A DNA stretch of 64,000 bases from Seinonella peptonophila (GCF_900129355.1 NZ_FQVL01000001.1:821753-885752); one strand, 5' to 3'. Numbered from the stretch's first letter, positions 37,215-45,880 are shown. The notes: generated by a model from the letters alone, not told the origin. Translations and numbers: made by a program.

Positions 37215-37498
37215 TCAAATTGTAGACAAAGTAATCAATTTCTCTTTTTCTAGAGTCATGGTTACGCATTTCGCCTCCAGTTCAGGCTACGAAGGTGTAT
37301 TCAAGGCACCACGTCTGCTTGCTCAGGGCGGTATCAACTCGGCTATGCCTCAGACAGTACTACTGCCTATTATTCGCTACACAGTCGCGGCTTTGTAGCG
37401 CCTGAAAGTCGGCTACATTGCGAACCATTTCCTCATGGGAATGATACATCTACTTTGTCTAATTCGCTTTCTCAACTTAGGGTTTTTCGTCAGACTGC
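37215..37498 (+). repeat. interspersed repeat, family 1, copy C
   Basis: Contains TAGACAAAGTA at 37223-37233 and its exact inverse TACTTTGTCTA at 37451-37461, then the right-end motif GGTTTTTCGTCAGACTG. Internal pairing arms are ATGGTTACGCA with TGCGAACCAT (37258-37268 and 37419-37428) and TTCAGGC with GCCTGAA (37281-37287 and 37400-37406). Flanked by identical terminator hairpins. No gene. Confidence 0.9.
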
Positions 37499-37518
37499 AA
37501 CCAGTCGTAAGACTGGTT
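37499..37518 (+). terminator. terminator hairpin, copy 2
   Basis: Same 20 bases as 37195-37214; followed by GCAGATTG rather than a T-run. Confidence 0.55.
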
Positions 37519-37802
37519 GCAGATTGTAGACAAAGTAATCAATTTCTCTTTTTCTAGAGTCATGGTTACGCATTTCGCCTCCAGTTCAGGCTACGAAGGT
37601 GTATTCAAGGCACCACGACTGCTCGCTCAGGGCGGTATCAACTCGGCTATGCCTCAGACAGTACTACCGCCTATTATTCGCTACACAGTCGCGGCTTTGT
37701 AGCGCCTGAAAGTCGGCTACATTGCGAACCATTTCCTCATGGGAATGATACATCTACTTTGTCTAATTCGCTTTCTCAACTTAGGGTTTTTCGTCAGACT
37801 GC
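37519..37802 (+). repeat. interspersed repeat, family 1, copy D (tandem duplicate of C)
   Basis: Nearly identical to copy C over the full 304-base period; I see only a handful of substitutions, for example CGACTGCTCGC for CGTCTGCTTGC. Terminal inverted repeats are at 37527-37537 and 37755-37765. A recent tandem duplication of hairpin plus element is the simplest reading. Confidence 0.9.
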
Positions 37803-37822
37803 AACCAGTCGTAAGACTGGTT
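37803..37822 (+). terminator. terminator hairpin, copy 3, with T-rich tail
   Basis: Same 20 bases again, now followed by TTATTTTAT. This is the only one of the three with a proper terminator tail, so it is probably the original 3' part of the reductase terminator. Confidence 0.75.
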
Positions 37823-38135
37823 TTATTTTATGCAGATGTATTCCTTTTCACCTTTTGTCGATTGTGATAAGCGGTTGAAAAAAACATCATTTGTCGCGAA
37901 TTTGAAAATAAATATTAGATAAGTTCACTTCATTTGACAAAAGGAAAGTCAGCTTATCTTGTGAAAAAGGCAAAAATTACTCTTACACGACTGTTCCCTT
38001 TTCATTCTATAAATGAGGCTAACAAGTATTCACTCCTCAAAAGATATAAAATAGGCTCCTTTGACTTTTTCTTCATCAAGATACGATAAAAATGAAATCA
38101 TTTTGGTGATAATAAGCTCAAAGGAGGTCATCAAT

Positions 38136-38324
38136 ATGAACCGATGGATATACTGGGCAAAATTATATGAATCCAAATTCCAAGCCAATTGTCTTGCAGC
38201 GAGAATTCAAGAAGACTGGTGGTTACTCGGCTCCGACCATCCTAGTAAGGTAGAGGTCTACCGTTCTTATCGTGGTCGTTATGGAGTTCGTTATATGTGG
38301 CGCCATGAAAAAATAAATGAATGA
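38136..38324 (+). CDS. small hypothetical protein upstream of the tRNA cluster
   Basis: A 62-residue, Trp/Tyr/Arg-rich product (MNRWIYWAKLYESKFQANCL ... GRYGVRYMWRHEK), not recognised. AAAGGAGG sits 8 bases before the ATG at 38136, a strong site, so I prefer this to the longer frame from 38061. A possible SigA promoter (TTGACT, 18 bases, GATAAA) lies about 50 bases upstream. The gene is transcribed towards the tRNAs. Confidence 0.65.
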   Translation: MNRWIYWAKLYESKFQANCLAARIQEDWWLLGSDHPSKVEVYRSYRGRYGVRYMWRHEKINE

Positions 38325-38354
38325 TTCTTTTTCAGAACAAATTTAAAAAAAGAC

Positions 38355-38383
38355 TTGCATTGATCCTCATTATGATGTATAGT
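38355..38383 (+). promoter_or_regulatory. promoter of the tRNA cluster
   Basis: TTGCAT, 17 bases, TATAGT, ending 35 bases before the first tRNA. Confidence 0.7.
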
Positions 38384-38418
38384 CTTACTTGTCGTCGTCA
38401 ATAAGACATATGAATTAG

Positions 38419-38494
<76 letters not shown>

Positions 38495-38499
38495 ATCTT

Positions 38500-38575
38500 G
38501 GAGCCGTGGTGTAGGGGTTAACATGCCTGCCTGTCACGCAGGAGATCGCGGGTTCGAATCCCGTCGGCTCCGCCA
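38500..38575 (+). tRNA. tRNA-Asp (GTC)
   Basis: GGAGCCG acceptor arm paired with CGGCTCC, anticodon loop CTGTCAC with GTC, TTCGAAT T-loop, encoded CCA. Confidence 0.96.
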
Positions 38576-38583
38576 TATCGAAA

Positions 38584-38659
38584 GGGCCTATAGCTCAGTT
38601 GGTAGAGCAGTCGGCTCATAACCGATCGGTCACAGGTTCGAGTCCTGTTGGGCCCACCA
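38584..38659 (+). tRNA. tRNA with CAT anticodon, Ile2 (lysidine) or elongator Met
   Basis: GGGCCTA acceptor arm paired with TGGGCCC, anticodon loop CTCATAA, encoded CCA. The body resembles the B. subtilis tRNA-Ile with modified CAT anticodon as I remember it more than the elongator Met, but sequence alone does not decide. Confidence 0.85.
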
Positions 38660-38683
38660 TTGCAATCTATTTTCAATCATTTC

Positions 38684-38759
38684 GGACAGTTAGCTCAGCC
38701 GGGAGAGCGCTTCCCCGACACGGAAGAGGTCGCTGGTTCGATCCCAGTACTGTCCACCA
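38684..38759 (+). tRNA. tRNA-Val (GAC)
   Basis: GGACAGT acceptor arm with ACTGTCC, anticodon stem CTTCC/GGAAG around CCGACAC, anticodon GAC, encoded CCA. Last of the cluster. Confidence 0.95.
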
Positions 38760-38765
38760 CGTAAT

Positions 38766-38787
38766 CCCTTGTGTAGCAAGGGTTTTT
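38766..38787 (+). terminator. terminator of the tRNA cluster
   Basis: CCCTTG, TGTAG, CAAGGG, then TTTTT. Confidence 0.85.
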
Positions 38788-39060
38788 ATATTATGTAGAC
38801 AATCAATGTGGTCATTTGACCCCATTGATTTTTTTATTCAGATGGGTCATTAAACGTAGGAATCTGCCATCTCTACAGTTGATGTTCAATGGATAGATCT
38901 TCGAAACTATCTCAAAAATCGATTGATACACATAAGTATTCATATGATGAGAAAAAATAATTTACAGTATTGGGTGTAGTAGTCATATCTAACAATAAAT
39001 TCGCTAGTTCTATCCAAACTAAACGCTCGTTATAGGAATACGAATAGATTAACTTTAGAA
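38788..39060 (+). other. non-coding stretch after the tRNA cluster
   Basis: Stops in all frames and no recognisable family or repeat until the acetyltransferase remnant. Probably decayed sequence. Confidence 0.4.
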
Positions 39061-39258
39061 ACGAGAAACATAACCTATGCTTCTCCAGTTACCATCAAGG
39101 AAAATGTTTGGATAGGCTCAAACGCAACAATTCTACCAGGTGTAACTATCGAGAGAAACTCTGTTGTTGCAGCAGGAGCTATTGTTACGAGAGATGTGCC
39201 AGAAAACACTGTTGTTGCAGGAGTGCCAGCAAAAATTATCAAAAAAATAAATAATTGA
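39061..39258 (+). pseudogene. C-terminal remnant of a maltose/galactoside O-acetyltransferase
   Basis: The frame encodes [40 protein letters not shown] and [20 protein letters not shown], the last coils of a left-handed beta-helix acetyltransferase (hexapeptide family, Maa/LacA type). The first roughly 120 residues, including the catalytic region, are gone; the frame is open only to a stop at 38980-38982 and has no start with a ribosome binding site. Decayed and non-functional. Confidence 0.8.
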
Positions 39259-39431
39259 CATCATTCATCGCTAGATTTATTGCCATGATACCATCATCGG
39301 CTATAACTACCTATAAATAAGGAAGTCGCAATCTGAAAACAGAAAAGAATTTGAAAAAACATCCAGCCAACCTTTTCATTCAATGCTGGTTGCCTGACAA
39401 GTGCTCAGATATTTCCAAGAATCTATTTTAA

Positions 39432-39938
39432 GAATCCCTTTTTACTGAAATTACAAAATTTGCACCAGCAACCGTTCCCTTTATTACAACCATCTATGGA
39501 GCATCTACAGTAATCGGTAATATGATCACTGGTCGAACGGCAGACAGATATACAATGCAAACACTGTTCTTAGGACTTTTACTATTAGGAACATCATTAC
39601 TTCTCTTTGCATTTTTTGCCGACAATAGCATCATGACTGTAATCGTAGTAATCTTGATTGGACTAACAGGTGTACCAATGAATCCAGCGATGGTTACACG
39701 AGTCATACGCATAGGCAATGCGGGAACTTTGGTGAATTCAATTCATGGTTCCATCATTAGTTTGGGTGTGGCAGTAGGCTCTTCCATCGGGGGGATGACG
39801 ATTGATGCAGGTTTGGGATTACGTTCCACGATTTGGGTTGGTTTCATCCTAGCCATATTGGGACTGATTACGCTCCTTCCTTTTATGATACGATCGAAAA
39901 ATATGAGTCATCATGACAAAGAGATCACCTTTATCTGA
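39432..39938 (+). pseudogene. C-terminal remnant of an MFS transporter
   Basis: From an in-frame stop at 39429-39431 the frame reads FTEITKFAPATVPFITTIYG, then MITGRTADRYTM (the loop 8-9 style MFS motif), and four to five further membrane helices to ...LPFMIRSKNMSHHDKEITFI. It resembles the DHA1 drug-exporter half. The N-terminal half is missing, so it cannot work as a transporter unless used as a fragment from the ATG at 39522. It ends in the GAAGCCAA hairpin that borders the next repeat. Confidence 0.75.
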
Positions 39939-39954
39939 AGCCAAATTGGCTTCA
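39938..39954. terminator. GAAGCCAA hairpin, left copy
   Basis: GAAGCCAA, A, TTGGCTTC. A near-copy (GAAGCCAAATTGACTTTC, then TTTTTAT) lies at 40209-40226 beyond the repeat. Confidence 0.6.
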
Positions 39955-40208
39955 AGACTAATGAAAAACCGAATGAGCGAGTGGAGAGGTGACCGGCAAA
40001 GCTCCATTTCGGGTGCAACTTAGCGGAGAGGCAGCTGAAGCGGCACTTTCCTTTTGGGCAAACTGTTCGAGTCTCCGCAGGCTGATGCCGGAGGAGACGA
40101 GTTTTGCCCGGCCGCGAAGGCTGACAGAACGCGGACAGCCCTACATCTTTGCTAGCCTGGGTCGGAACGTCGCCGTGAACCACGATCACGCGGCTTTGTC
40201 TACAAGCT
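39955..40208 (-). repeat. interspersed repeat, family 2, copy 1
   Basis: GC-rich stretch. On the minus strand it begins GCTTGTAGACAAAG (40194-40207) and ends GGTTTTTCATTAGTCT (39956-39971), the same ends as family 1, but the core is unrelated. Core landmarks on the plus strand are GAGCGAGTGGAGAGG, GGCAAAGCTCCATTTCGG and ACGAGTTTTGCCCGGCCGCG, all found again inverted at 51.5 kb. No gene called. Confidence 0.9.
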
Positions 40209-40231
40209 GAAGCCAAATTGACTTTCTTTTT
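40209..40231 (+). terminator. GAAGCCAA hairpin, right copy, with T-run
   Basis: Imperfect GAAGCCAAATTGACTTTC followed by TTTTTAT; probably the original terminator tail of the MFS remnant. Confidence 0.55.
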
Positions 40232-40340
40232 ATCTTTTCATTTTCTTTGTATATAAAATGCCACATTTGTAGCTCTTTTGTGCCATGCTAAAAGTGATAG
40301 TCTTGTTATTCTATAATAGATAGAAAGGAGTTCATATTGG

Positions 40341-41159
40341 ATGCAAGATAAAATGTTAAAATGGTTAATCTTGATTATCCCAACTGTTGTGATTGGTATA
40401 TGGGAATATGTGCGGCATCGTTTTCTCCTCCCTTATATTTCTATGGAGCTGGGAAATTGGTTATCACCTCTTATCATTTTTGTGGTTACGATGACACTGC
40501 TCGTCCCTCTGTTCAGACGATATGAACATGTTCACGAACAGCTCAAACAGGAGAAAGCAGAAAAGGCGATATATCAAGAGCAAGAGCGGATCGCTCGACA
40601 ACTCCATGATGGGATCGCCCAAACTTTGTTCTTATGCTCTGTTCAGGTAAAGCAGATGAAACATCAAAACAATCCAAACCAATGGAATGATCTAGAGGAA
40701 AACTTGCGTGAAATTCACGATTATGTTCGATCTGCAATCTCGCATTTAAAGACAGAGACATCTGCTTCCACTATCCGATTAAAAGAACAGATTCAAAATT
40801 TATCAGAACAATTTCAGCAACAAACTGCAATCTCTGTTCATCAACAATTAGATTTTACAGAAGAAATGTTTACAGAAAAAGAAAAGCATGAGTTAAGCTC
40901 ATGTGTCCAAGAAGCATTGTTAAATGTGCAAAAACATGCACAAGCAACTCAAGTCTCAATTGAACTTCAACCTCAGCATCAAGGATGGCGTTTAGAAATT
41001 ACGGACAATGGTCAAGGCTTTCAAAGGAATCCATTTCAACAAGAACAGCGATTTGGTCTTCAGATCATGCAGGAACGGGTATCAGAAATAGGCGGTACAT
41101 TATCATTCACCCGACAAAAAGAGGAAACTAAAATCATCATTGCGAAAGGAAAGATATAG
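40341..41159 (+). CDS. sensor histidine kinase (NarL/LiaS-type, HisKA_3)
   Basis: Membrane kinase of a two-component system. Two N-terminal helices (WLILIIPTVVIGIWEYV and LSPLIIFVVTMTLLVPLF) flank a very short external loop, so it probably senses within the membrane. A short coiled coil leads to the phosphorylated His in QERIARQLHDGIAQTLF, typical of HisKA_3. The ATPase has VQEALLNVQKHAQA (N box), ITDNGQGF and RFGLQIMQERVSEIGG. Length 272. It abuts the response regulator: the stop TAG is followed directly by ATG. The signal is unknown. Confidence 0.92.
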   Translation: MQDKMLKWLILIIPTVVIGIWEYVRHRFLLPYISMELGNWLSPLIIFVVTMTLLVPLFRRYEHVHEQLKQEKAEKAIYQEQERIARQLHDGIAQTLFLCSVQVKQMKHQNNPNQWNDLEENLREIHDYVRSAISHLKTETSASTIRLKEQIQNLSEQFQQQTAISVHQQLDFTEEMFTEKEKHELSSCVQEALLNVQKHAQATQVSIELQPQHQGWRLEITDNGQGFQRNPFQQEQRFGLQIMQERVSEIGGTLSFTRQKEETKIIIAKGKI

Positions 41160-41798
41160 ATGTCTGCTCGATATCGAATTTTAATCTGTGATGATCATAA
41201 ACATGCTCGTAAGGCAATGCAACTGATCTTATCCAGCGATCCTTCATTTGAAATCATAGGTGAGGCTACAAATGGTCGGGAAGCTATCCAGCTCACTCAG
41301 GAAATGCAACCTGATGTAATCTTAATGGATATCAACATGCCTACCCTTAATGGTCACCACACGACCAAAGTGATTAAAGATCGCTTTCCACAGGTTAAAA
41401 TAGTAATGGTGACCGTCTCCGACGATGCCTTGGATTTGTTTGAAGCATTAAAAAAGGGGGCTCAAGGCTATCTATTAAAAAATCTAAATACCGATATCTG
41501 GATCGAATATCTTCATTCATTAATGGAAGACGACGAATCCATGTCACCTGAAGTAGCACATCGAATTATACAGGGATTTCATCAAACATCTGAACATAAA
41601 TCTGTATCCTCTCTGACGCAACGGGAGCAAGAAGTACTATGTCTTGTAGTAAAAGGTTGGAGCAATAAAGAAATCGCATCCACCTTGACCATCTCCGAAT
41701 ATACAGTCAAAAACCATTTAAAAAATATTATGCAGAAACTTCAATTAAAAAACCGGGTTCAATTAACCCGATATGCCTATGAACAAGGGCTGGTCTAA
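41160..41798 (+). CDS. NarL/FixJ-family response regulator
   Basis: Receiver domain with the acidic pair in LICDDHKHARKAM, the phospho-Asp in DVILMDINMPTLNG and the Lys in KKGAQGYLLKN. A C-terminal LuxR-type helix-turn-helix follows: LTQREQEVLCLVVKGWSNKE, then IASTLTISEYTVKNHLKNIM. Length 212. Cotranscribed with and immediately after the kinase. Targets cannot be named; the convergent YtkA-PepSY genes and the MFS genes are candidates by position only. Confidence 0.94.
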   Translation: MSARYRILICDDHKHARKAMQLILSSDPSFEIIGEATNGREAIQLTQEMQPDVILMDINMPTLNGHHTTKVIKDRFPQVKIVMVTVSDDALDLFEALKKGAQGYLLKNLNTDIWIEYLHSLMEDDESMSPEVAHRIIQGFHQTSEHKSVSSLTQREQEVLCLVVKGWSNKEIASTLTISEYTVKNHLKNIMQKLQLKNRVQLTRYAYEQGLV

Positions 41799-41800
41799 TA

Positions 41801-42283
41801 TCAGTGATGATGCCCTGATCCGTTCATTTGATGACTTGGTTGATCTGTTTCAGACTTCAGTTCCTGCTCAGACACATGTCCCACAACCACCATTTTGACT
41901 GGCATGACATGCATTCCATGAGCTGTGACATGGGTCTGTATATAATAAACACCATCGCCTGGGAATGAATTTTTAACTGTATACACACCGTTTTGTTCAT
42001 GTTGGGCTTTGATCTTTTTTCCTTTGTTTAGTTGATCTTTTTTCCATATTTCAAATTGAACATCACTTGCATCATCAATTGCAGCTTTTCCTTGTTGTAA
42101 GTGGACTTGTAACACATATTCTTTTTTAGGTTCAAGCTGCGAAGGAACTTGAATCCCAACCTCAATCGGCTGCATAAATGATGTCTGTTGCTTTGGATCT
42201 TGTGTTGCTTTGTCTCCCTTTGATGAGCATGCTGTCGAAACTATCATCATGGTTACAAACACTCCGATCATCCATTTCCACAA
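41801..42283 (-). CDS. YtkA/FixH-like lipoprotein
   Basis: Exported lipoprotein of 160 residues. I start at the TTG at 42283, 8 bases behind AAGGAGGG, giving MWKWMIGVFVTMMIVSTACS, a lipoprotein signal with lipobox STAC. The body is an immunoglobulin-like beta domain of YtkA type (VGIQVPSQLEPKKEYVLQVH, GVYYIQTHVTAHGMHVMPVK). The tail is His-rich (HQMNGSGHHH), and AHGMHVMP is Met/His-rich, suggesting metal binding, perhaps copper. It follows the PepSY gene by 14 bases in the same operon. Confidence 0.85.
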   Translation of the reverse strand: MWKWMIGVFVTMMIVSTACSSKGDKATQDPKQQTSFMQPIEVGIQVPSQLEPKKEYVLQVHLQQGKAAIDDASDVQFEIWKKDQLNKGKKIKAQHEQNGVYTVKNSFPGDGVYYIQTHVTAHGMHVMPVKMVVVGHVSEQELKSETDQPSHQMNGSGHHH

Positions 42284-42297
42284 CTTAATCTCCCTCC

Positions 42298-43737
42298 TTA
42301 TCCAAACCATCTTGTAAGTGGTATCCATCTGCTAATTACGAAATAATCCAACAAGAACACCCCGAGAATCGATATCCCAACTAAAGGCATCACCAATCCA
42401 AATCCAAGCATCAGAAAGAAGACGATTCTTGTTTTATTGCGGTCCAGTGATCGGGCTGGTGCTCCCAATTTACCAGTTGTTCTCCGTTTCCACCACATGA
42501 TATAAGAACTGATTACGATTCCAACTATCCCAATACAGACGATCAGACCCAATATTTGATTAGTCAGCCCAAACAATCTTCCTTCATGAAAGGCAATGCC
42601 TACCTCAATCCATTGTGCAAGCCAACCAAAATCACGAAACCTTACATCGCTTAAAATAGCTCCACTATATTGATCCACATGGATTGTAGCGAGTTTAGTA
42701 GGATGTTCTGAATGCGATAGAGTATAAACACCTTCTGCATTTTCTGGAAACGAGATCGTATATGGCTTCTTGATTTTTTGTTGCTTTGCAATCTCCTCGA
42801 TTTGATCTATGCCAAGGGGAACATAATTCCCTTTTGACGATACTGGTACTGGTAGATTCTCATTACTCCAAGGTATATTTTTAGCAATCTCTTTCGTATA
42901 CGTAATCGAATCCGGTTTTTCCTCAAAACTATTTGCATATTTGGGTTTTACTGCCCATTGATTGATTTCTTCACCCAATACACCTGACCAAGGAAGACCT
43001 GTCGCAATAAAACTTAAAATAAGCAGCGAAAACCAAAAAGCAGGAACAGCATGCATATCTCTCCAAAACGTTCTACCTGTTCTTTTCAGTCTAGGCAAAA
43101 GAGTTCCCCAGATCGCTGCTTTTTTTCTTGGAAACCATAAATAAAGCCCCGTCGCGAGTAATATAGCTGCCCAACAAGCAGTTAACTCTACCCAACGATT
43201 GGCGGGAGTGCCTCCGATCCACAATTCACTATGAATTTTTTTGAAAATCTCTGTAAATCGATCATCTTCCTTTAATGTTCCTTGGATTTGCCCATTATAT
43301 GGATTGATATAGACGGAAACACTCTTTCCTCCTTGGATCAGTCCAATTTCGGTTGTACGCTTTGGATCATGATAAATTGTAAATGATGTAACTGAGCTTT
43401 TTGGATAGCTCTTTTTCACCTTCTTCACTTGCTCAGAAGGGGATAGTGTAGATGAACCTTGTTCATGAACATAATATTTGTCTTTATAGATAATCGATTC
43501 AATTTGGGGCTTAAATAAATAAGTCGCCCCACTAATCGCTAATATAATTAAAAATGGAGTAAATATAATTCCAGCATAAAAGTGCCATCTCCAAACGACT
43601 TGATAGAAAGAAGTCGATCCTCCTTCTTTTTCTCTTCTCAGCAAATGACCCAAATCCTCTCTCTTAACATTGCTGCCCATTTCGATTTCATATTCTATAC
43701 AAATAAGTGGGCAATAAAAATAGCCCTTTTGGGCCAT
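42298..43737 (-). CDS. PepSY-associated membrane protein (PepSY_TM)
   Basis: Membrane protein with about four to five helices; the first is WRWHFYAGIIFTPFLIILAI, the family signature, with SGATYLFKPQIE. Two external PepSY-like regions follow. A His-rich helix carries FHEGRLFG, and members are linked to siderophore or metal reduction. Length 479 from the ATG at 43737, which has GAAAGG upstream but lies inside a GGCCC/GGGC hairpin; the ATG at 43680 would give a more usual N-terminus but has no clear site. It is in one unit with the YtkA-like lipoprotein. Confidence 0.87.
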   Translation of the reverse strand: MAQKGYFYCPLICIEYEIEMGSNVKREDLGHLLRREKEGGSTSFYQVVWRWHFYAGIIFTPFLIILAISGATYLFKPQIESIIYKDKYYVHEQGSSTLSPSEQVKKVKKSYPKSSVTSFTIYHDPKRTTEIGLIQGGKSVSVYINPYNGQIQGTLKEDDRFTEIFKKIHSELWIGGTPANRWVELTACWAAILLATGLYLWFPRKKAAIWGTLLPRLKRTGRTFWRDMHAVPAFWFSLLILSFIATGLPWSGVLGEEINQWAVKPKYANSFEEKPDSITYTKEIAKNIPWSNENLPVPVSSKGNYVPLGIDQIEEIAKQQKIKKPYTISFPENAEGVYTLSHSEHPTKLATIHVDQYSGAILSDVRFRDFGWLAQWIEVGIAFHEGRLFGLTNQILGLIVCIGIVGIVISSYIMWWKRRTTGKLGAPARSLDRNKTRIVFFLMLGFGLVMPLVGISILGVFLLDYFVISRWIPLTRWFG

Positions 43738-43763
43738 AAAAGGTAGCCTTTCAGCACTTCGGA

Positions 43764-44960
43764 TTAATCTGAGAACTCTTTTAGATGAGTCATCTTCTGC
43801 TTGATTGAATTTTTTTTATGTCGATAAAATAACCATAAGATTACCAATACACCGATCAGTGTAAAATCTGCAAAGAACCAATAAACGACCGTTACTGGGA
43901 AATAATCTAATAATAGCCCTCCTACAAACAGAAAAAAAAATGTTCCGATTCCGTTCGCAACTGCATTATAAACCGCAATCGCCGTTGTTTGAACAGTTTG
44001 AGGTGCTAAGTACCCAACCATCTGTACAGAGGCAGGAATAAACAAGCCGATTGAAAAGCCTTGGAGAGATGTAATCCAAGGTACCCAATTTACAGGTATC
44101 GCAATTGCATAAGAGTAGTACTGAATCGCGGAAAGAACAGCTGAGGATAATATAATCGGTAGATAACCATATTTGCCAATCAACCTACTCGCCACTTTCA
44201 TAAAAGGAGCTTCACTTCCCGCCCCTATTAAGAAACAGACACCAACGCCCGCTAATGTACCACCCACAAATTGATAGAAAATGCCAAAAAAGTTGTTATT
44301 CGCAAGCATGGGGCCGAGTACACAAAAAGTAGCAACTAAAAAGAGTAAGTAAGCAGGCAAGCGAAATAAAACTCTTAAATCTTGCCACATTTGACTTTGT
44401 TCCCTTGGTAAAGGTTCTGCATAGGGGAGATACCAACTGAGCAAAGCTACAATCATTAAGGCAAAGGCATAAAGATAGAATATGGCTAACAGCGAAGTAT
44501 ATCCACCTAACCAACCCATTAACCAAGCAGCCAATGCGAAACTAATGGCGCCCCAGAGACGAAAATCGCCATAATTTTTTTCAATTTTTTTTGTAAAGCT
44601 TACAACTAAACTATCTGATAAGGGGTTGATTGCACTCTGAAAGACGGAAAATAGAATAAACAAGAGCATAATAATCGAAAATTGATGTGTAAAAGATAGA
44701 AATAGTAAAGTGACAGCACTCATTAACGAAGTGATGATCAAGATCAGATGTGGCTTCTGAAAAAAATCATTGATCAATCCCCAAATCGGCTGAAACACCA
44801 TTAATAACAGTGGAGAGATCGACATCATGACGCCCATCTCAAGCCCTGAAAAGTGTTGTTCTTTTAAATAAATCCCAAGCATTGGATAAAAAATTCCATA
44901 TCCAGCGTATAAGAAAAAAAAGAAGGCGCTAATGATAAATGAATGTCTATGATGGGTCAT
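43764..44960 (-). CDS. MFS transporter (HcaT/PPP-like)
   Basis: Twelve-helix major facilitator of about 398 residues. The start FFFFLYAGYGIFYPMLGIYL and MVFQPIWGLINDFFQKPH match the phenylpropionate/nucleoside-permease-like branch (HcaT, B. subtilis YwbF). I start at the ATG at 44960 because GGGAGAG sits 6 bases upstream; the frame continues to 45002. Substrate unknown. It follows a methyltransferase gene by about 45 bases on the same strand. Confidence 0.85.
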   Translation of the reverse strand: MTHHRHSFIISAFFFFLYAGYGIFYPMLGIYLKEQHFSGLEMGVMMSISPLLLMVFQPIWGLINDFFQKPHLILIITSLMSAVTLLFLSFTHQFSIIMLLFILFSVFQSAINPLSDSLVVSFTKKIEKNYGDFRLWGAISFALAAWLMGWLGGYTSLLAIFYLYAFALMIVALLSWYLPYAEPLPREQSQMWQDLRVLFRLPAYLLFLVATFCVLGPMLANNNFFGIFYQFVGGTLAGVGVCFLIGAGSEAPFMKVASRLIGKYGYLPIILSSAVLSAIQYYSYAIAIPVNWVPWITSLQGFSIGLFIPASVQMVGYLAPQTVQTTAIAVYNAVANGIGTFFFLFVGGLLLDYFPVTVVYWFFADFTLIGVLVILWLFYRHKKNSIKQKMTHLKEFSD

Positions 44961-45004
44961 ATCCGTCTCTCCCATTGTTGTCATCATTCTTTTTGTTTTC
45001 ATAT

Positions 45005-45748
45005 TTATTTAAGTATATTTTTCACAGCTGAGATCAATAAAAACATGGGTCTTCGGTTTTCATCTTTCATTTCGGGGATTTCTGCTAGCATTTCTTCAGA
45101 CGGCCTAGGCTCCTCTACTGCTTGAATCTGAAAACCAACCTGAATTAAATCGTTCAAGTAAGTGGAAATGGTTCGATGATACTTTATAACGTTCTCAGCT
45201 AAAAAGGTTGTCTCACGGACTCCCTCTAATTGATAGTGATCAATGGGCCAATGCAATCTGTTTCCATGTTCATCATAGTACCAGTCCTGCTCATTTCGAG
45301 AGGTAAAAATTGGATGCTCAACTGAAAAGACAAAGATACCACCAGGTTTTAAATATGAAAAAACCTTTTTACATATTTCTTCAAAAGACTTAACATAATG
45401 AAAAGCCAAGGAACTGATGATAACATCAAATTGTTCAGCAGAAAAATGGATATCTTCCAATGGCATATTTAGATACGAAATATAGGGATCATCTGTCATT
45501 TCTCGAGCTTTATGCAACATTTTTTCTGAAATATCGACACCGATTACTGAATTCGCTTTCTGCTCACGAGCATAACGACAGTGCCAACCAAACCCACACC
45601 CCAAATCAAGCACATTTTGGTTTTCTAAATTGGGCAACAAAGACTTAAATACATACCATTCCCCTGCTCCTGAAAGCCCTTTAACTGATCGAACCATTTT
45701 TTTATATTCAGAAAAAAAATTTGGATCATCATACTTATTTTGCTTCAT
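45005..45748 (-). CDS. SAM-dependent methyltransferase (class I)
   Basis: Small-molecule type methyltransferase, 247 residues. Motif I is NVLDLGCGFGWHCRYAREQ, acidic motif II IGVDISEKMLHKA, and motif IV FDVIISSLAFHYV. It resembles UbiE/YcgJ-type enzymes; substrate unknown. AAGGAG lies 9 bases before the ATG at 45748. Linked to the MFS gene downstream, so modification and export of one compound is possible but speculative. Confidence 0.88.
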   Translation of the reverse strand: MKQNKYDDPNFFSEYKKMVRSVKGLSGAGEWYVFKSLLPNLENQNVLDLGCGFGWHCRYAREQKANSVIGVDISEKMLHKAREMTDDPYISYLNMPLEDIHFSAEQFDVIISSLAFHYVKSFEEICKKVFSYLKPGGIFVFSVEHPIFTSRNEQDWYYDEHGNRLHWPIDHYQLEGVRETTFLAENVIKYHRTISTYLNDLIQVGFQIQAVEEPRPSEEMLAEIPEMKDENRRPMFLLISAVKNILK

Positions 45749-45880
45749 GGTTATTGTCTCCTTATACATTTGTTATCCATTTTAATCATTAACTAATATC
45801 AAAATCTTCCATTTTATAACACTCGATTAGCAATAAATATTTTACTATATTAACGCTTATGATGGGGAGTTAATATAAAG

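Noticed and set aside
37223-37765. CRISPR array
   Set aside because: There are only two units of 304 bases, with long similar elements rather than short repeats and unique spacers. No cas genes are present.
39989-40210. Open frame in the family 2 repeat (KAPFRVQLSGEAAEAALSF, then SFARPRRLTER), with a related frame in the inverted copy at 51361-51678
   Set aside because: The two frames are similar because the DNA repeat is similar. They lack ribosome binding sites and diverge at their ends. I recall such translations as spurious hypothetical proteins in Bacillales genomes, but cannot check.
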